A stretch of 64,000 bases of DNA from Colwellia sp. MB02u-6 (GTDB lineage: Bacteria; Pseudomonadota; Gammaproteobacteria; Enterobacterales; Alteromonadaceae): assembly GCF_014077095.1 (NCBI RefSeq), contig NZ_JACGVG010000029.1, positions 153,103 through 217,102 on the forward strand, in the 5' to 3' direction. Below are positions 17,372 to 26,562 of the stretch, piece by piece. The translations under genes were made by a program, and so were the position numbers. The first letter of the stretch is position 1; each line of letters starts with the position of its first letter. A model generated the notes under the pieces. The model was not told where the DNA came from. It did no database searches and saw only the letters and a list, made by a program, of their open reading frames with translations.

Positions 17372-18587
17372 CTGATTAAAGGTTGATTGATTTTATTAGT
17401 ACTCAACAACTACTCTGATGACTAAAGGTTATAATGAGCATCTAAAAGCGATATAAATAATTTTTATGATTAGGGTTAGAACAAAAGAATATATTTTTTA
17501 ACGTGATGTTACACAAACACTGTGACCATCTAGCTTGAAAAACATATAGAATCAACACACAACACGAACCTTACAGGTCTGAATAAAGTCAAAGCAACCC
17601 AAATTTAAACCTAAGCCGAAAGAAAGGGGGCTAAATTCTACGCGAAGTTCTACCGAGCATGTTGAAACGTCAGTTCACGCGGACAATTACTGAGTCACCG
17701 ACAAAGCTACTTCGTTTAGTTAGCAACAACTTTTTTGGTTAAGTGCGGTGGTTCAGCAAGCGCCCATTCTTTTATCATATCTTTCGGCTTAGGTTTAAAG
17801 TGGACGATTTTTTATAATATACATAAGGTTGTCAAGGGCTATAAGCCAATTTAAATGAGTTATTTAGGTAAATGTTGATCGATATATCCCTTATAGTATC
17901 TTGGTACTGTAGCGAAGAGACATCACGTAAAGAAAGTGAATTTTTGGTAACGAATGTTGATATATTAAAATAGAATTTTTTATGCTTATGAATATCATAA
18001 GCATAAATATTGGTTGAGAACAGAGAAGTGCTTATGTAATGGATGAAGCTTAAAAAGGGTGCTTAGTGCCATATTTTTTATGGTGTTCAATAATATTAAT
18101 TTTATCTTTTAAACTAAATGCAAAAAGAAATATAATTGATCACTGATATTATTTAAACATGAAAATGACATCATCAACAGAGATGATGTTTAAATACATA
18201 AATACATATTGGATTAGTAAATTAATACCTGATTAAAACAACATTTGCAATGGAACCCTGATGTACAAAAGACAGTTAAAAAGCATGAGCAGGAATCCTC
18301 AATAGGTAATTTCATCTACTATGAAGTAACGGTAAAACCAGAGCGATTAACTACCATATTGAAGATGTAGCAGCTAAAGCGATACAAAGACATAAGCCTG
18401 GTATTCATAGAAAGACCTCGTCGCCTAAAAATAATCTTGTATTAATACATCTGGTAACAGAAATTCGTGTATTTATATTTCAACGATTAGGCTTAGTACC
18501 TTCAAGTAGGCCCACACAGCGAATTCCAAACATTTCAAAACCAAGTATTCCTTATTAGAAAGCTATTTTTTTAGTACCGATGCATGA
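17372..18587. other. Gene-poor region after the Tus-like gene
   Basis: About 1.2 kb with no supported gene. It contains the inverted-repeat element at 17604-17799. The stretch 17800-18587 is very AT-rich, full of stops in all frames, and shows only short coding-like scraps that I could not assign. Confidence 0.6.
17604..17799. repeat. 196-bp element bounded by perfect 19-bp inverted repeats
   Basis: TTTAAACCTAAGCCGAAAG at 17604-17622 is the exact reverse complement of CTTTCGGCTTAGGTTTAAA at 17781-17799. The 158 bases between are less AT-rich than the surroundings and hold no open frame. The layout is that of a MITE-like non-autonomous element or of a long-range RNA fold. I see no clear target-site duplication and no other copy in this window. 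Confidence 0.6.
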
Positions 18588-18714
18588 TTTTAGTGTGACG
18601 TCAGGCAGTATTGCAGCTAAATAACATCTCGCGCAGAAGCCGAGTATTACTTCCAAACATAAAAATAGATGGTGATAGAGACGGTGTTCCTTGTGAAAAC
18701 GAGACACTATTTTA
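18588..18714 (+). pseudogene. C-terminal remnant of an Excalibur-domain protein
   Basis: One frame reads CDVRQYCS, a stop, then ITSRAEAEYYFQT; after a one-base shift it continues NIKIDGDRDGVPCENETLF and stops. The calcium-binding Excalibur motif DGDRDGVPCE and the preceding CDxRxYCSxxxSRAEAEYY block are typical of the C-terminus of small membrane or cold-shock-fusion proteins (DUF1294 type). A nonsense codon and a frameshift make it dead. No N-terminal part was found upstream. Confidence 0.6.
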
Positions 18715-18893
18715 ATCTCATCATGGATAAGAAGGAGCAACACCAAAATTACTTGGCTTTTCATAGAGAAAGTAGGTTTAAACAATTTTTTGTTAAGATA
18801 TTTTGTAATAAAAAAAGTTGATGAAAAATTAATTTAATTATAACTTATAAAAGGTTCGGTACAATAATGCGAAAATTAACTTAACCGAGAAGC

Positions 18894-19129
18894 ATGAAAA
18901 GGTTTTTTTGCTGTTGCTTGGGCGATTACAGATACGGAAGTTTAAACGCAATATATGAATTATCACAGAAGGCAGTTATTCATTATTTGTAGTTTTAGAT
19001 GACGGCAATACAGAAGGCTTGATATCGGTAGAATGCCATGACACGAAATCATTCAAAACATCTTTTAGTGAAATAGGCTTATTTGGTAATCAAATTACAT
19101 CAGTAAACGTGATGCTACGTCAAAAGTAA
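18894..19129 (+). pseudogene. Frameshifted small exported-protein gene
   Basis: An ATG at 18894 opens MKR; after a slip in a run of seven T it reads FFAVAWAITDTEV, a stop, and then, in a further frame, ITEGSYSLFVVLDDGNTEGLISVECHDTKSFKTSF and on to a stop at 19127. The last 55 codons look like a real coding sequence, and the start looks like a signal peptide. Family not recognised. 19130-19350 holds nothing I can name. Confidence 0.4.
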
Positions 19130-19350
19130 TGAGGTAAGCCTCACAATAAAACATTTCATGCACGTAGCGCACGCTCAAAAATAGTGGTAATTATTATAGG
19201 GAATACAAAGCCGCTAATTCAAATGTGAATCAGCGTTATATTGGTAAATCCGTTTTACTTAAAACATAAAATGTTAAAGCAGGCCACTAAAAATATGTGA
19301 ATACGTTTGCAAGCATTGACTGGAATGTTCAAATAGTATGTTTAGTTTAA

Positions 19351-19428
19351 GAGGTGATTACAGGGCAATAGGACTGCCCTGTAATCACCTCCACTATGTC
19401 CGATACTCTATAATATTGGACATAGTGG
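19351..19428. repeat. Twin adjacent perfect hairpins before a tyrosine recombinase gene
   Basis: GAGGTGATTACAGGGCA (19351-19367) pairs with TGCCCTGTAATCACCTC (19375-19391) around a 7-base loop. Immediately next to it, CCACTATGTCC (19391-19401) pairs with GGACATAGTGG (19418-19428). Both stems are perfect. They end 49 bases before the recombinase start. They could be a recombination or attachment site, a pair of terminators closing the decayed region, or operators of the recombinase. Confidence 0.6.
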
Positions 19429-19476
19429 GGTAGTTCATTTATAGTGGCTTCACGTAGTATTTTATTGAGCTAGCTA

Positions 19477-20784
19477 ATGTCTGTATTGAAAAATCGACCT
19501 GAGCCATTATTTCCAACTTACCCTGAGTTATGTGAATTTACCTTTGAAGATTATCCAACCGTTAAAACTTTATTAACACCCGACATTGCATTGGACTCTG
19601 AATTAGACTCTAAGTCTATTTCTGTGTCTGAAATAGAATCTGGACCTCAAGTATGGTGGTTAGAACATTGGCATTGGGGAAAAGATTTTTTAGCCTACAC
19701 AGGTCGAAATAAATCTGCCCATACTTACGATCGTTTTCGCAATGAAATTGAAAAGTTTCTGCTCTGGAGTTTCTTTATAAACAAAACCCCCATAGACAGA
19801 TTAAGAAAAACTGACATCTTACAATATGCTGATTTTTGTTGGAAACCACCCGTAACCTGGATTGGTACCAGCAATCAAGAACGCTTCAAATTAGCTAACG
19901 GCTATTTTGTCATTAATGAGCATTGGCAACCTTTTAAAATTCAAGCAGCAAAAAGTCAAGTTATTAAAGATGTTGATAAGAAGAAATATCGTCCGTCTCA
20001 ACAAACATTAACTTCTTCATTCACTGCTATTATTGTTTTCTACAACTACTTAATGGCTGAAGAACTTTGCTACGGTAACCCTGCACAAATTGCTAAAAAA
20101 GACTGCAAACATTTCATTAATGACGTTCAAGTTAAAGAAGTTAAACGCTTAACCAATAGTCAGTGGCAATATTTGCTGGATACTGCCACTGATATGGCAG
20201 ACGAAAACCAGTCTTGTGAGCGAAACTTATTCGTTATTGCCGCATTAAAAACCCTATTCCTAAGGGTATCAGAGCTTAGTGATCGTGAATTTTGGTCACC
20301 TATAATGGGGCATTTTTGGCAAGACGAAGATGAAAACTGGTGGTTTAAGGTATTTGGTAAAGGCCGTAAGCTTCGTGATACGACAGTACCGCCCGACTTT
20401 ATGAGTTTTCTAAGCCGGTATCGATTGTCTCGCGGACTTTCTCAACTCCCGGCGAATGGTGAAAATACCGTTTTAGTTGAAAAAATACGCGGGCAAGGAG
20501 GCATGAGTTCTCGTCATTTAAGGCGTATTGTACAGGAAGTTTTTGACTTGGCTTATCAAAACATGAAGCAAGTTGAAGGTGAAAACCGAGCGCTAAAACT
20601 TAAAGAAGCTTCTACCCACTGGTTGAGGCATACAGGTGCGAGTATGGAAATTGAAAGAGGTCGCGCCTTAAAGGATCTTTCAGAAGATCTTGGTCATGCT
20701 AGCATGGCAACTACAGATACTGTTTATGTCCAAACCGAAAACAAAAAACGTGCTGAAAGTGGCAAACGCCGAAAAGTTGATTAA
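19477..20784 (+). CDS. Tyrosine recombinase / site-specific integrase
   Basis: A 435-residue phage-integrase-family protein. An N-terminal SAM-like core-binding domain (about 60-190, YTGRNKSAHTYDRFRNEIEKFLLW) precedes the catalytic domain. Active-site residues are all present: Arg in TLFLRVSELSDRE, Lys in VFGKGRKLRD, His-x-x-Arg in THWLRHTGASM, His in LGHASMATTDT and Tyr in VYVQT. The first 55 residues (LFPTYPELCEFTFEDY ...) are an extension not seen in XerC/D. It is probably an active recombinase of a mobile element, but no other element genes accompany it. Twin hairpins precede it. Confidence 0.9.
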   Translation: MSVLKNRPEPLFPTYPELCEFTFEDYPTVKTLLTPDIALDSELDSKSISVSEIESGPQVWWLEHWHWGKDFLAYTGRNKSAHTYDRFRNEIEKFLLWSFFINKTPIDRLRKTDILQYADFCWKPPVTWIGTSNQERFKLANGYFVINEHWQPFKIQAAKSQVIKDVDKKKYRPSQQTLTSSFTAIIVFYNYLMAEELCYGNPAQIAKKDCKHFINDVQVKEVKRLTNSQWQYLLDTATDMADENQSCERNLFVIAALKTLFLRVSELSDREFWSPIMGHFWQDEDENWWFKVFGKGRKLRDTTVPPDFMSFLSRYRLSRGLSQLPANGENTVLVEKIRGQGGMSSRHLRRIVQEVFDLAYQNMKQVEGENRALKLKEASTHWLRHTGASMEIERGRALKDLSEDLGHASMATTDTVYVQTENKKRAESGKRRKVD

Positions 20785-21362
20785 TCTCAGAATCTAAAAT
20801 ATCAAAATAACTTACAACGAATAAACATCAGGGCAAACAATGACAGTTGCCCTGCTGTCACAGAGATAAATTTGTTTAAAACAGCTTTGCCATTGCTCGA
20901 TATCACCACTGATAAAGTTGTCTTGCTAAATTTTTTGGACATGATAACAGCTGTCTTCTCCAAGTAACATCAGATGCAATATTTTGACTTCACTGCCATT
21001 TTTTTTTACAATTTGTCGGCGATATTTCGCTTAGATATAGCTCATTAGGCAAATATTCTAGTGTTAGTGTTGTAAACTCTACACAGGCGTCATAACCAAG
21101 ATGGTCTATAACTTAGCGAAAGTAAGCTATTTTTTATCTTTCGGTGCAGTAACACTGATAACGTAAGCATCTTTAAAGCCATGAATGGGATGTTGCCACA
21201 TTCTAGCATGGTAATTTTCTTTATTTTCAATCCGAAAATATAATATGCCTGGTTATTATTTCACTGGTCGCAATCAATATAAAATTTTAATAAAAAAACT
21301 AGTATGTTATTAACTTTAAGCATAACGTATCAACCGTATAATTTATAAATATTGGAGCAGGT
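20785..21362. other. Intergenic region with one coding scrap
   Basis: On the minus strand about 21127-21249 reads LYFRIENKENYHARMWQHPIHGFKDAYVISVTAPKDKK and stops, which looks like the C-terminal end of a lost gene with no start. The rest of this 578-bp region shows no gene. GGAGC before the ATG at 21363 is the ribosome site of the next gene. Confidence 0.4.
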
Positions 21363-22232
21363 ATGAGTGACGAAAATCCATATATCCCACCCAAAGTATG
21401 GCAATGGAATACTAGCAATGGTGGTAATTGGGCAAACATTAACCGCCCTATTTCTGGATCAACACACGATAAAGTATTAGAACAAGGTAAGCACCCTTTT
21501 CAGTTGTATTCACTCGCAACGCCCAACGGCGTTAAAGTCACCGTTATGTTTGAGGAGTTACTGGCCTTAGGTATACAGGAAGCGCAATACGATGCCTTTT
21601 TAATTGATATTAGCAAAGGAGATCAATTCGGTAGTGGCTTTGTTGAAATTAATCCAAACTCAAAAATACCTGCTTTGCTAGATAACAGTAATGAGCAATC
21701 AATTCGCTTATTTGAATCTGGTTCTATTTTATTTCACTTAGCTGAAAAATTTAATGCCTTTTTACCCAGTAACAACAAACGTGCTGAATGTATGTCTTGG
21801 CTATTTTGGCAAATGGGTAGCGCACCTTATCTTGGCGGTGGCTTTGGCCATTTTTATGCTTACGCACCTGATAAAATAGAATATTGTATTGATAGATTTT
21901 CTATGGAAGTTAAACGTCAACTCGATGTACTCGACAAGCATCTTGAAAACAATCATTACTTATGTGGTGATGAATATACCATTGCCGACATTGCTATTTG
22001 GCCTTGGTATGGTGCACTTGCTTTAAATCGTTTATATGATGCCGCGGAATTCCTAGATTTATCGTCTTATAAACATCTAATGCGTTGGGCAGAAGCAATA
22101 AATCAGCGACCAGCAGTAAAACGTGGTGTTATGGTCAATAAAACCTGGGGAGAGCTAGCGAGCCAGTTACATGAACGACATGATGCCAGCGACTTTTTAG
22201 AACGTACACAAGATAAACTAGCCGAAGAGTAG
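21363..22232 (+). CDS. yghU: Glutathione S-transferase-like disulfide reductase YghU
   Basis: Nearly collinear with E. coli YghU (289 aa here). The family opening PPKVWQWNTSNGGNWANINRPISGSTHDK, the thioredoxin-like domain (FQLYSLATPNGVKVTVMFEELL), the glutathione-contact segment NPNSKIPALLDNS ... FESGSILFHLAEKF, and the all-helical domain (DEYTIADIAIWPWYG) are present. The end QLHERHDASDFLERTQDK is diagnostic. YghU binds two GSH molecules and reduces disulfides in the cytoplasm. It stands alone, with a terminator behind it. Confidence 0.95.
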   Translation: MSDENPYIPPKVWQWNTSNGGNWANINRPISGSTHDKVLEQGKHPFQLYSLATPNGVKVTVMFEELLALGIQEAQYDAFLIDISKGDQFGSGFVEINPNSKIPALLDNSNEQSIRLFESGSILFHLAEKFNAFLPSNNKRAECMSWLFWQMGSAPYLGGGFGHFYAYAPDKIEYCIDRFSMEVKRQLDVLDKHLENNHYLCGDEYTIADIAIWPWYGALALNRLYDAAEFLDLSSYKHLMRWAEAINQRPAVKRGVMVNKTWGELASQLHERHDASDFLERTQDKLAEE

Positions 22233-22242
22233 TTTAAAAGCA

Positions 22243-22271
22243 AAAGAGCGTATGATAAATGCGCTCTTTGA
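22243..22271. terminator. Terminator-like hairpin after yghU
   Basis: AAAGAGCG (22244-22251) pairs with CGCTCTTT (22263-22270), with an A-rich left and T-ending right side, 12 bases after the yghU stop. Confidence 0.65.
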
Positions 22272-22375
22272 TCATACCGTACAAACACTAATATAAATCT
22301 AAAGACTTACACCAGTTAAAAAAAACAGCTAATTTATAAATTTTTATTCGCTATGTAGTAAGTGTAAAAAACACA

Positions 22376-22831
22376 CTATGGGTAAACGTTAACTAAAGTA
22401 ACCTTAGCGTTTGCGATCTCTAAGCTAATTACATCACCGTAATGAAGGTGCTCAATGAATGGCGCGAGTAATTCAAGTTGATTTATTGGCTGTAAGTGCT
22501 CTATTTTAGTTTCAACTTGTGGTTGATAAATTAGCGCAGGATAAGAGGTAGAGTTCATTAAAATATGACATCGACAAAATTTGAAGTTTTCTGCAGGCAT
22601 ATTTTCATGCCATTTTACTTGCTTAAAATAGTGGTCATAAAGATTCAGAACAATTGCATGGCAGTTAAATTGAGCATTTATTGTTGCGAGATAATATCCG
22701 TTAAGATCCAAGCCCAGCGTTTGAAAAAATGGTAACTGTGCGCTGATGGTACCTCGAGGGAACCGAGGGTCATTTGCACGGCCTGACGCAACTTGATGCC
22801 CTTTTACCACAGTAAATTTATATATCGCCAT
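22376..22831 (-). CDS. Conserved protein of unknown function
   Basis: Predicted 151 aa, no signal peptide or membrane segment. It opens MAIYKFTVVKGHQVASGRANDPRFPRGTI and continues LGLDLNGYYLATINAQF; near the end is LHYGDVISLEIANAKVTLVNVYP. The V(V)KG-VASG ... LGLDLxxYxxxTIN pattern loosely recalls the CTP-dependent riboflavin kinase fold, but I cannot confirm it. It contains one FCRCHIL cysteine pair. It stands alone between yghU and a phosphatase gene. Real coding is likely from length, start context and base composition. Confidence 0.65.
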   Translation of the reverse strand: MAIYKFTVVKGHQVASGRANDPRFPRGTISAQLPFFQTLGLDLNGYYLATINAQFNCHAIVLNLYDHYFKQVKWHENMPAENFKFCRCHILMNSTSYPALIYQPQVETKIEHLQPINQLELLAPFIEHLHYGDVISLEIANAKVTLVNVYP

Positions 22832-22934
22832 TTTTGCCTTTATATTTGGCTTGAGCCTAGCTTGCTGAGCAAAGTAAAACCGGTTAGCTTAACTAAGTTC
22901 TGTGCTTGCATTACTAGTCTCGATATTTAACCCT

Positions 22935-24146
22935 TTACTTAACTATTTGCGTAACAACTTGCTCAGCCACTTGATAGCTACCGTCAATATTATCGACATC
23001 TTTTAACCCTAATGCTCGGGTAATAATAGGTAATACATGTATGTTCTCAAACGCTGAAATTTGCTTGTTATTTCTAAATGCAGGCCCCGTTGCGATAAAA
23101 ATAGCCTCAAGGTCTTGAGATGACTTGGGATCGTAACCATGTGTCTCTGCTGTGACATTCGCCTTACCTCGACTAAAAACAAAGGATGGCAAGGCTTCAA
23201 TAATAACATTAGGTACTACCGCTGTTTTTCGGTTTAAATGCCAATGGGCTGGAAAGTTAATATATTGGTAAACACGATATTGGGCTCGTTTGTTCTCGGT
23301 TTGAGCCTTAATAAATAGCTGAACACTTTGCTGTAATTTAATCTCATTATCGCTATACAAATATAATTGTGTGGCGCCATTAATGGCTTTTACACCCTCG
23401 ACAATATTTTCCTGCCATTTTATAACATGGTGTTTATTAACTTTAGTCATACCATGATCTGAAACAATTACTAAATTAACCTTACCCATAAATTCCTGAT
23501 TAATTTGCTGGACAAAATCTCCAAGTAAAACATCAAGTTTATTTATAGCATCAATAAGTTGTGGAGAATTTTCGCCAAATTCATGACCCGCATCATCCAC
23601 ACTGGCAAAATAACCCGCAATAAAATTTGGTCGTTCGGATTCGGGTAAGCGTAACCATGCCAGTATTTGTTCAAGCCTTTTTTTATTAGGGGTGGAATGC
23701 TTATAAGGATAATAATAACTAGCCGTTTTATTATCTATGGCTGTCTCAGATTCTGGCCAGAAATAAACCGCCGATTTATTGCCCTGCATTTCATTGATAT
23801 GCCAAAGTGGCTTGGCAGTTAACCAGCGGGCATCGTTCTTTCCATCACCAAATTTATAATCTTTATCAATATCTCGATGGTAAAAGCTATTATGCACAAT
23901 GCCATGATTTATTGGATAACGACCGGTAATAATACTTAAGTGATTTGGAAAGGTTTTACTAGGATAAACTGGTAACAAAGCTTTGGCACTCGTGCCCTGC
24001 TGCATGAGCGACATTAAATTTTTAGGTTGGTATTGTGCTATGTAACGTTGAGCAAAACCATCGATGGATAATAATACGAGCGGCGTTTTAGCCCAACTAA
24101 CAGAGCAAAAAAAACAGCTCAAAAGTATTAATGCTTTTAGATTCAT
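22935..24146 (-). CDS. Exported alkaline-phosphatase-superfamily enzyme, nucleotide pyrophosphatase/phosphodiesterase type
   Basis: The signal peptide MNLKALILLSCFFCSVSWA precedes a phosphodiesterase domain. Metal and catalytic positions of the NPP family are visible: Asp in VLLSIDGF, nucleophile Thr in PSKTFPNHLSIITG, Asp/His in FASVDDAGHEFG, Asp-His in VIVSDHGM, and a late His in AETHGYDP. The expected location is periplasm or outer surface. Substrate could be nucleotides, phosphodiesters or phospholipid headgroups. ATG 24146 is preferred over GTG 24170, because it begins the signal peptide. No operon partner; the phosphoribosyltransferase upstream is about 200 bases away. Confidence 0.88.
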   Translation of the reverse strand: MNLKALILLSCFFCSVSWAKTPLVLLSIDGFAQRYIAQYQPKNLMSLMQQGTSAKALLPVYPSKTFPNHLSIITGRYPINHGIVHNSFYHRDIDKDYKFGDGKNDARWLTAKPLWHINEMQGNKSAVYFWPESETAIDNKTASYYYPYKHSTPNKKRLEQILAWLRLPESERPNFIAGYFASVDDAGHEFGENSPQLIDAINKLDVLLGDFVQQINQEFMGKVNLVIVSDHGMTKVNKHHVIKWQENIVEGVKAINGATQLYLYSDNEIKLQQSVQLFIKAQTENKRAQYRVYQYINFPAHWHLNRKTAVVPNVIIEALPSFVFSRGKANVTAETHGYDPKSSQDLEAIFIATGPAFRNNKQISAFENIHVLPIITRALGLKDVDNIDGSYQVAEQVVTQIVK

Positions 24147-24343
24147 TCGTCGCAACCAGGTTAAGTACACTTTAATTTTAGACTGTGTAAGATAAGGTAA
24201 TAATAATTTTTTTACAAGCGAGTAGCTTAAGCTTTTGCTCTTTACACTAGACGACTGAAAATTTCATTCTACCTATTTTGTTGATATAACAACCAACACA
24301 GGTTAAGGCCATATGTTAGTTGCTTTAACTGATAAAATAACGG

Positions 24344-24901
24344 TTATTCGAATAAGTCTAAAATATTGACCAAGTCTTTTTTACCATGGGCTATTTCGTC
24401 AGATGTTAAACCTGATAATTCATGTGGAAAAACTAACCATTCTGTTGATTCATGAACATAATAATCAGGCACTAAATCCACTTTAGAGTTTGTGGGTTTA
24501 TACCAAGGACATGCGATTCTGATATCTTTTGGCATATTATTGCGGGTTAACTTTTTCATTTGAGCTATTAACGCTTCAATGCTTCGACCAGAGTCGAAAA
24601 CATCATCAACAATTAACAGCCCGTCATCGGCATTGGCATTTTCAATAATATAATGTAAACCGTGTACTTTAATTTCTTTGCTTTGTTGGTTTATACCGTA
24701 ATAAGAAGAGGTGCGAACCGCTATATGGTCAGTTTCTACTTTTTTAAAGTCAAAGTATTCTTGTACTGCAATGCCAATAGGTGCGCCACCACGCCAAATT
24801 CCAACAATAAATTGTGGTCTGAAACCGTCTTCAAAAACTTTCGCAGCGACACGAAATGAATCTTCAAGCAACTCTTGTGCTGTTATAAATCGCTTTTCCA
24901 T
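24344..24901 (-). CDS. Purine-type phosphoribosyltransferase (hypoxanthine PRTase-like)
   Basis: A type I PRTase of 185 residues. The PRPP-binding motif is LLIVDDVFDSGRSIEAL; the N-terminal loop is FIVGIWRGGAPIGIAVQEYF, with the usual R/K-G-G. The C-terminal hood VHESTEWLVFPHEL resembles the archaeal-type and xanthine/hypoxanthine PRTases rather than E. coli Hpt. It would convert a purine base plus PRPP to the nucleotide for salvage. Base specificity cannot be fixed by eye. Confidence 0.85.
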   Translation of the reverse strand: MEKRFITAQELLEDSFRVAAKVFEDGFRPQFIVGIWRGGAPIGIAVQEYFDFKKVETDHIAVRTSSYYGINQQSKEIKVHGLHYIIENANADDGLLIVDDVFDSGRSIEALIAQMKKLTRNNMPKDIRIACPWYKPTNSKVDLVPDYYVHESTEWLVFPHELSGLTSDEIAHGKKDLVNILDLFE

Positions 24902-25154
24902 TGATGAGCTAACCTCATTTAATTAATTTTTTGACTGGGGGACATTATAACGTGTTTTTTGATCGGCTGAGTAGCCCCGTTAAATTATTTATATATTTTG
25001 AGCCACAAAGCTGACTTTGAGAAAGATAACAGCAAAGGCTATAATAAAAACAAGGGTGTTTTTTTTCAGCTACCTGCTTGATAAAAACAAACGTAAATGT
25101 AGTCAACAACATACAGAAATATAGTAAACTCGCTACTGTATTTCAATATCAGAC

Positions 25155-26333
25155 TTAATCTTTTTGATTTAAAATAGTTAACTTCACTAAGTATTGCTTA
25201 TCGAGTTGAGCGATATGATTTTTTTCCATGGCTTTTTTGATGTAACTTTTCGCCTTTCCTACCTCATCCAACATATAGTAAACTTTTGCTAAACCAAAAT
25301 AAAATTCATGGATGTTTTTATTAAGTTTTATCGCCTTTTTATAGTGATTTATTGCTTCTTTGTAAGCGCCTTGGTAAAATTTTTCATCACCGAGTAACGC
25401 ATAATAATAAGGATTATTTGCTCGCTTGCGCATAGTATAATTGTCTAGGTATTTCGCTTCTTCATACGACCCGTTTTCATGTAATAACATACTCAAATTA
25501 TCCATCGTGGTTAAATTATTATGGTTTAAACTTATTGCGTATCGGTAAGTGTCAATCGCACTTTGCTGATAACCATTAAAACGGTATAAAATACCTAAGT
25601 TACCCCACGCTGAAGAAAAAAGAGGGTCGACTTTAGTCGCTTTTTTTAAATAAGCATAAGCAGTGACATAATCACCATTAACCATAGCCGTAGCGGCTTT
25701 ATTATTATAAAACATCGCCAGCACTGTGTTTTTATTTATTTTATTTTTTTCAAAAGGCATTTTATTTACAAAGGGGTCGAAATCAATTTCAATACCTGTA
25801 CGCTGAAAAAGTACCCTTTTATCAGGAAAGGTTTCATCCAAAACAGTGAGATTAATATGACCAGTAAGCATATTTACTCGACCATTACGCACCCAGTATT
25901 CAGGTACTTCAACGCGTTGAAATGCGACGTTTAACTTCGCCTCTTGCGCTATCGCATAAGCCATAATAGTTAATGATAAACAGTTAGCCGCTTGGTTTTT
26001 AAATGCTTGGGCAGCAGTAACATTGGCACCAGATTCATAAGATAAATTGCTGTCTTTAGGACTAAATAAATGCTGAAGTAGTTTAGTGGCTTTTTTGCGA
26101 GCATCACGCTCTAAACTCATACTTTTTGCCATAACTTTCATCTCAGTACTTAAGGCAAATATTTCAGTTTCAGTTTCTATTAAAATATTTTTATAGCCGA
26201 TAAATTTATCATCTAAAAATTCACTAGCTTGGTTATCGCCAAGATAATAATTTTGTAATCTATTACCCGACTGGCAGCCAGTTAATAAGATAAATGTTAT
26301 GCCTATGCCGCAGAATATTATTCGTTGTTTCAT
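25155..26333 (-). CDS. Lipoprotein with transglutaminase-like domain and TPR repeats
   Basis: The N-terminus MKQRIIFCGIGITFILLTGCQSG is a lipoprotein signal with lipobox LTGC. Residues about 60-200 look like a transglutaminase/protease-like fold, with the likely nucleophile in NQAANCLSLTIMAYAIAQEA and a His in GHINLTVLD. Residues about 205-385 contain at least four TPR units (e.g. SSAWGNLGILYRFNGYQQSAIDTYRYAI; PYYYALLGDEKFYQGAYKEAINHYKKAI). It probably faces the periplasm and takes part in a protein complex. Specific role unknown. Confidence 0.82.
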   Translation of the reverse strand: MKQRIIFCGIGITFILLTGCQSGNRLQNYYLGDNQASEFLDDKFIGYKNILIETETEIFALSTEMKVMAKSMSLERDARKKATKLLQHLFSPKDSNLSYESGANVTAAQAFKNQAANCLSLTIMAYAIAQEAKLNVAFQRVEVPEYWVRNGRVNMLTGHINLTVLDETFPDKRVLFQRTGIEIDFDPFVNKMPFEKNKINKNTVLAMFYNNKAATAMVNGDYVTAYAYLKKATKVDPLFSSAWGNLGILYRFNGYQQSAIDTYRYAISLNHNNLTTMDNLSMLLHENGSYEEAKYLDNYTMRKRANNPYYYALLGDEKFYQGAYKEAINHYKKAIKLNKNIHEFYFGLAKVYYMLDEVGKAKSYIKKAMEKNHIAQLDKQYLVKLTILNQKD

Positions 26334-26562
26334 CTACACTCCAGACAATATCAACTCAGATATACTTTAAGCATATTACTTATTACGATATTAAGGCGGT
26401 TTTTTGCCCTATATTAATAAAAAATCACACTTGATTAATCTCTATCATCGCTATATTGAGTTGCCAATTCAAAGCCTTGCTTACAAATGGACAAGTAATT
26501 TTTTTTATTCCCTGCTATGCTTTGGCTTAATTAACTTGCTAAATTTTATTGGTTTCACATTT

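Noticed and set aside
18555..18785. Minus-strand 76-codon frame with a hydrophobic stretch
   Set aside because: It is the complement of the Excalibur-domain remnant and has no ribosome site.
20805..20825. Ter-like core GTTGTAA in TTATTCGTTGTAAGTTATTTT (reverse strand) near the Tus-like gene
   Set aside because: Only the 7-base core and a few flanking bases fit the E. coli Ter consensus; a match of this quality is expected by chance in AT-rich DNA, and this remote homologue may use another site.
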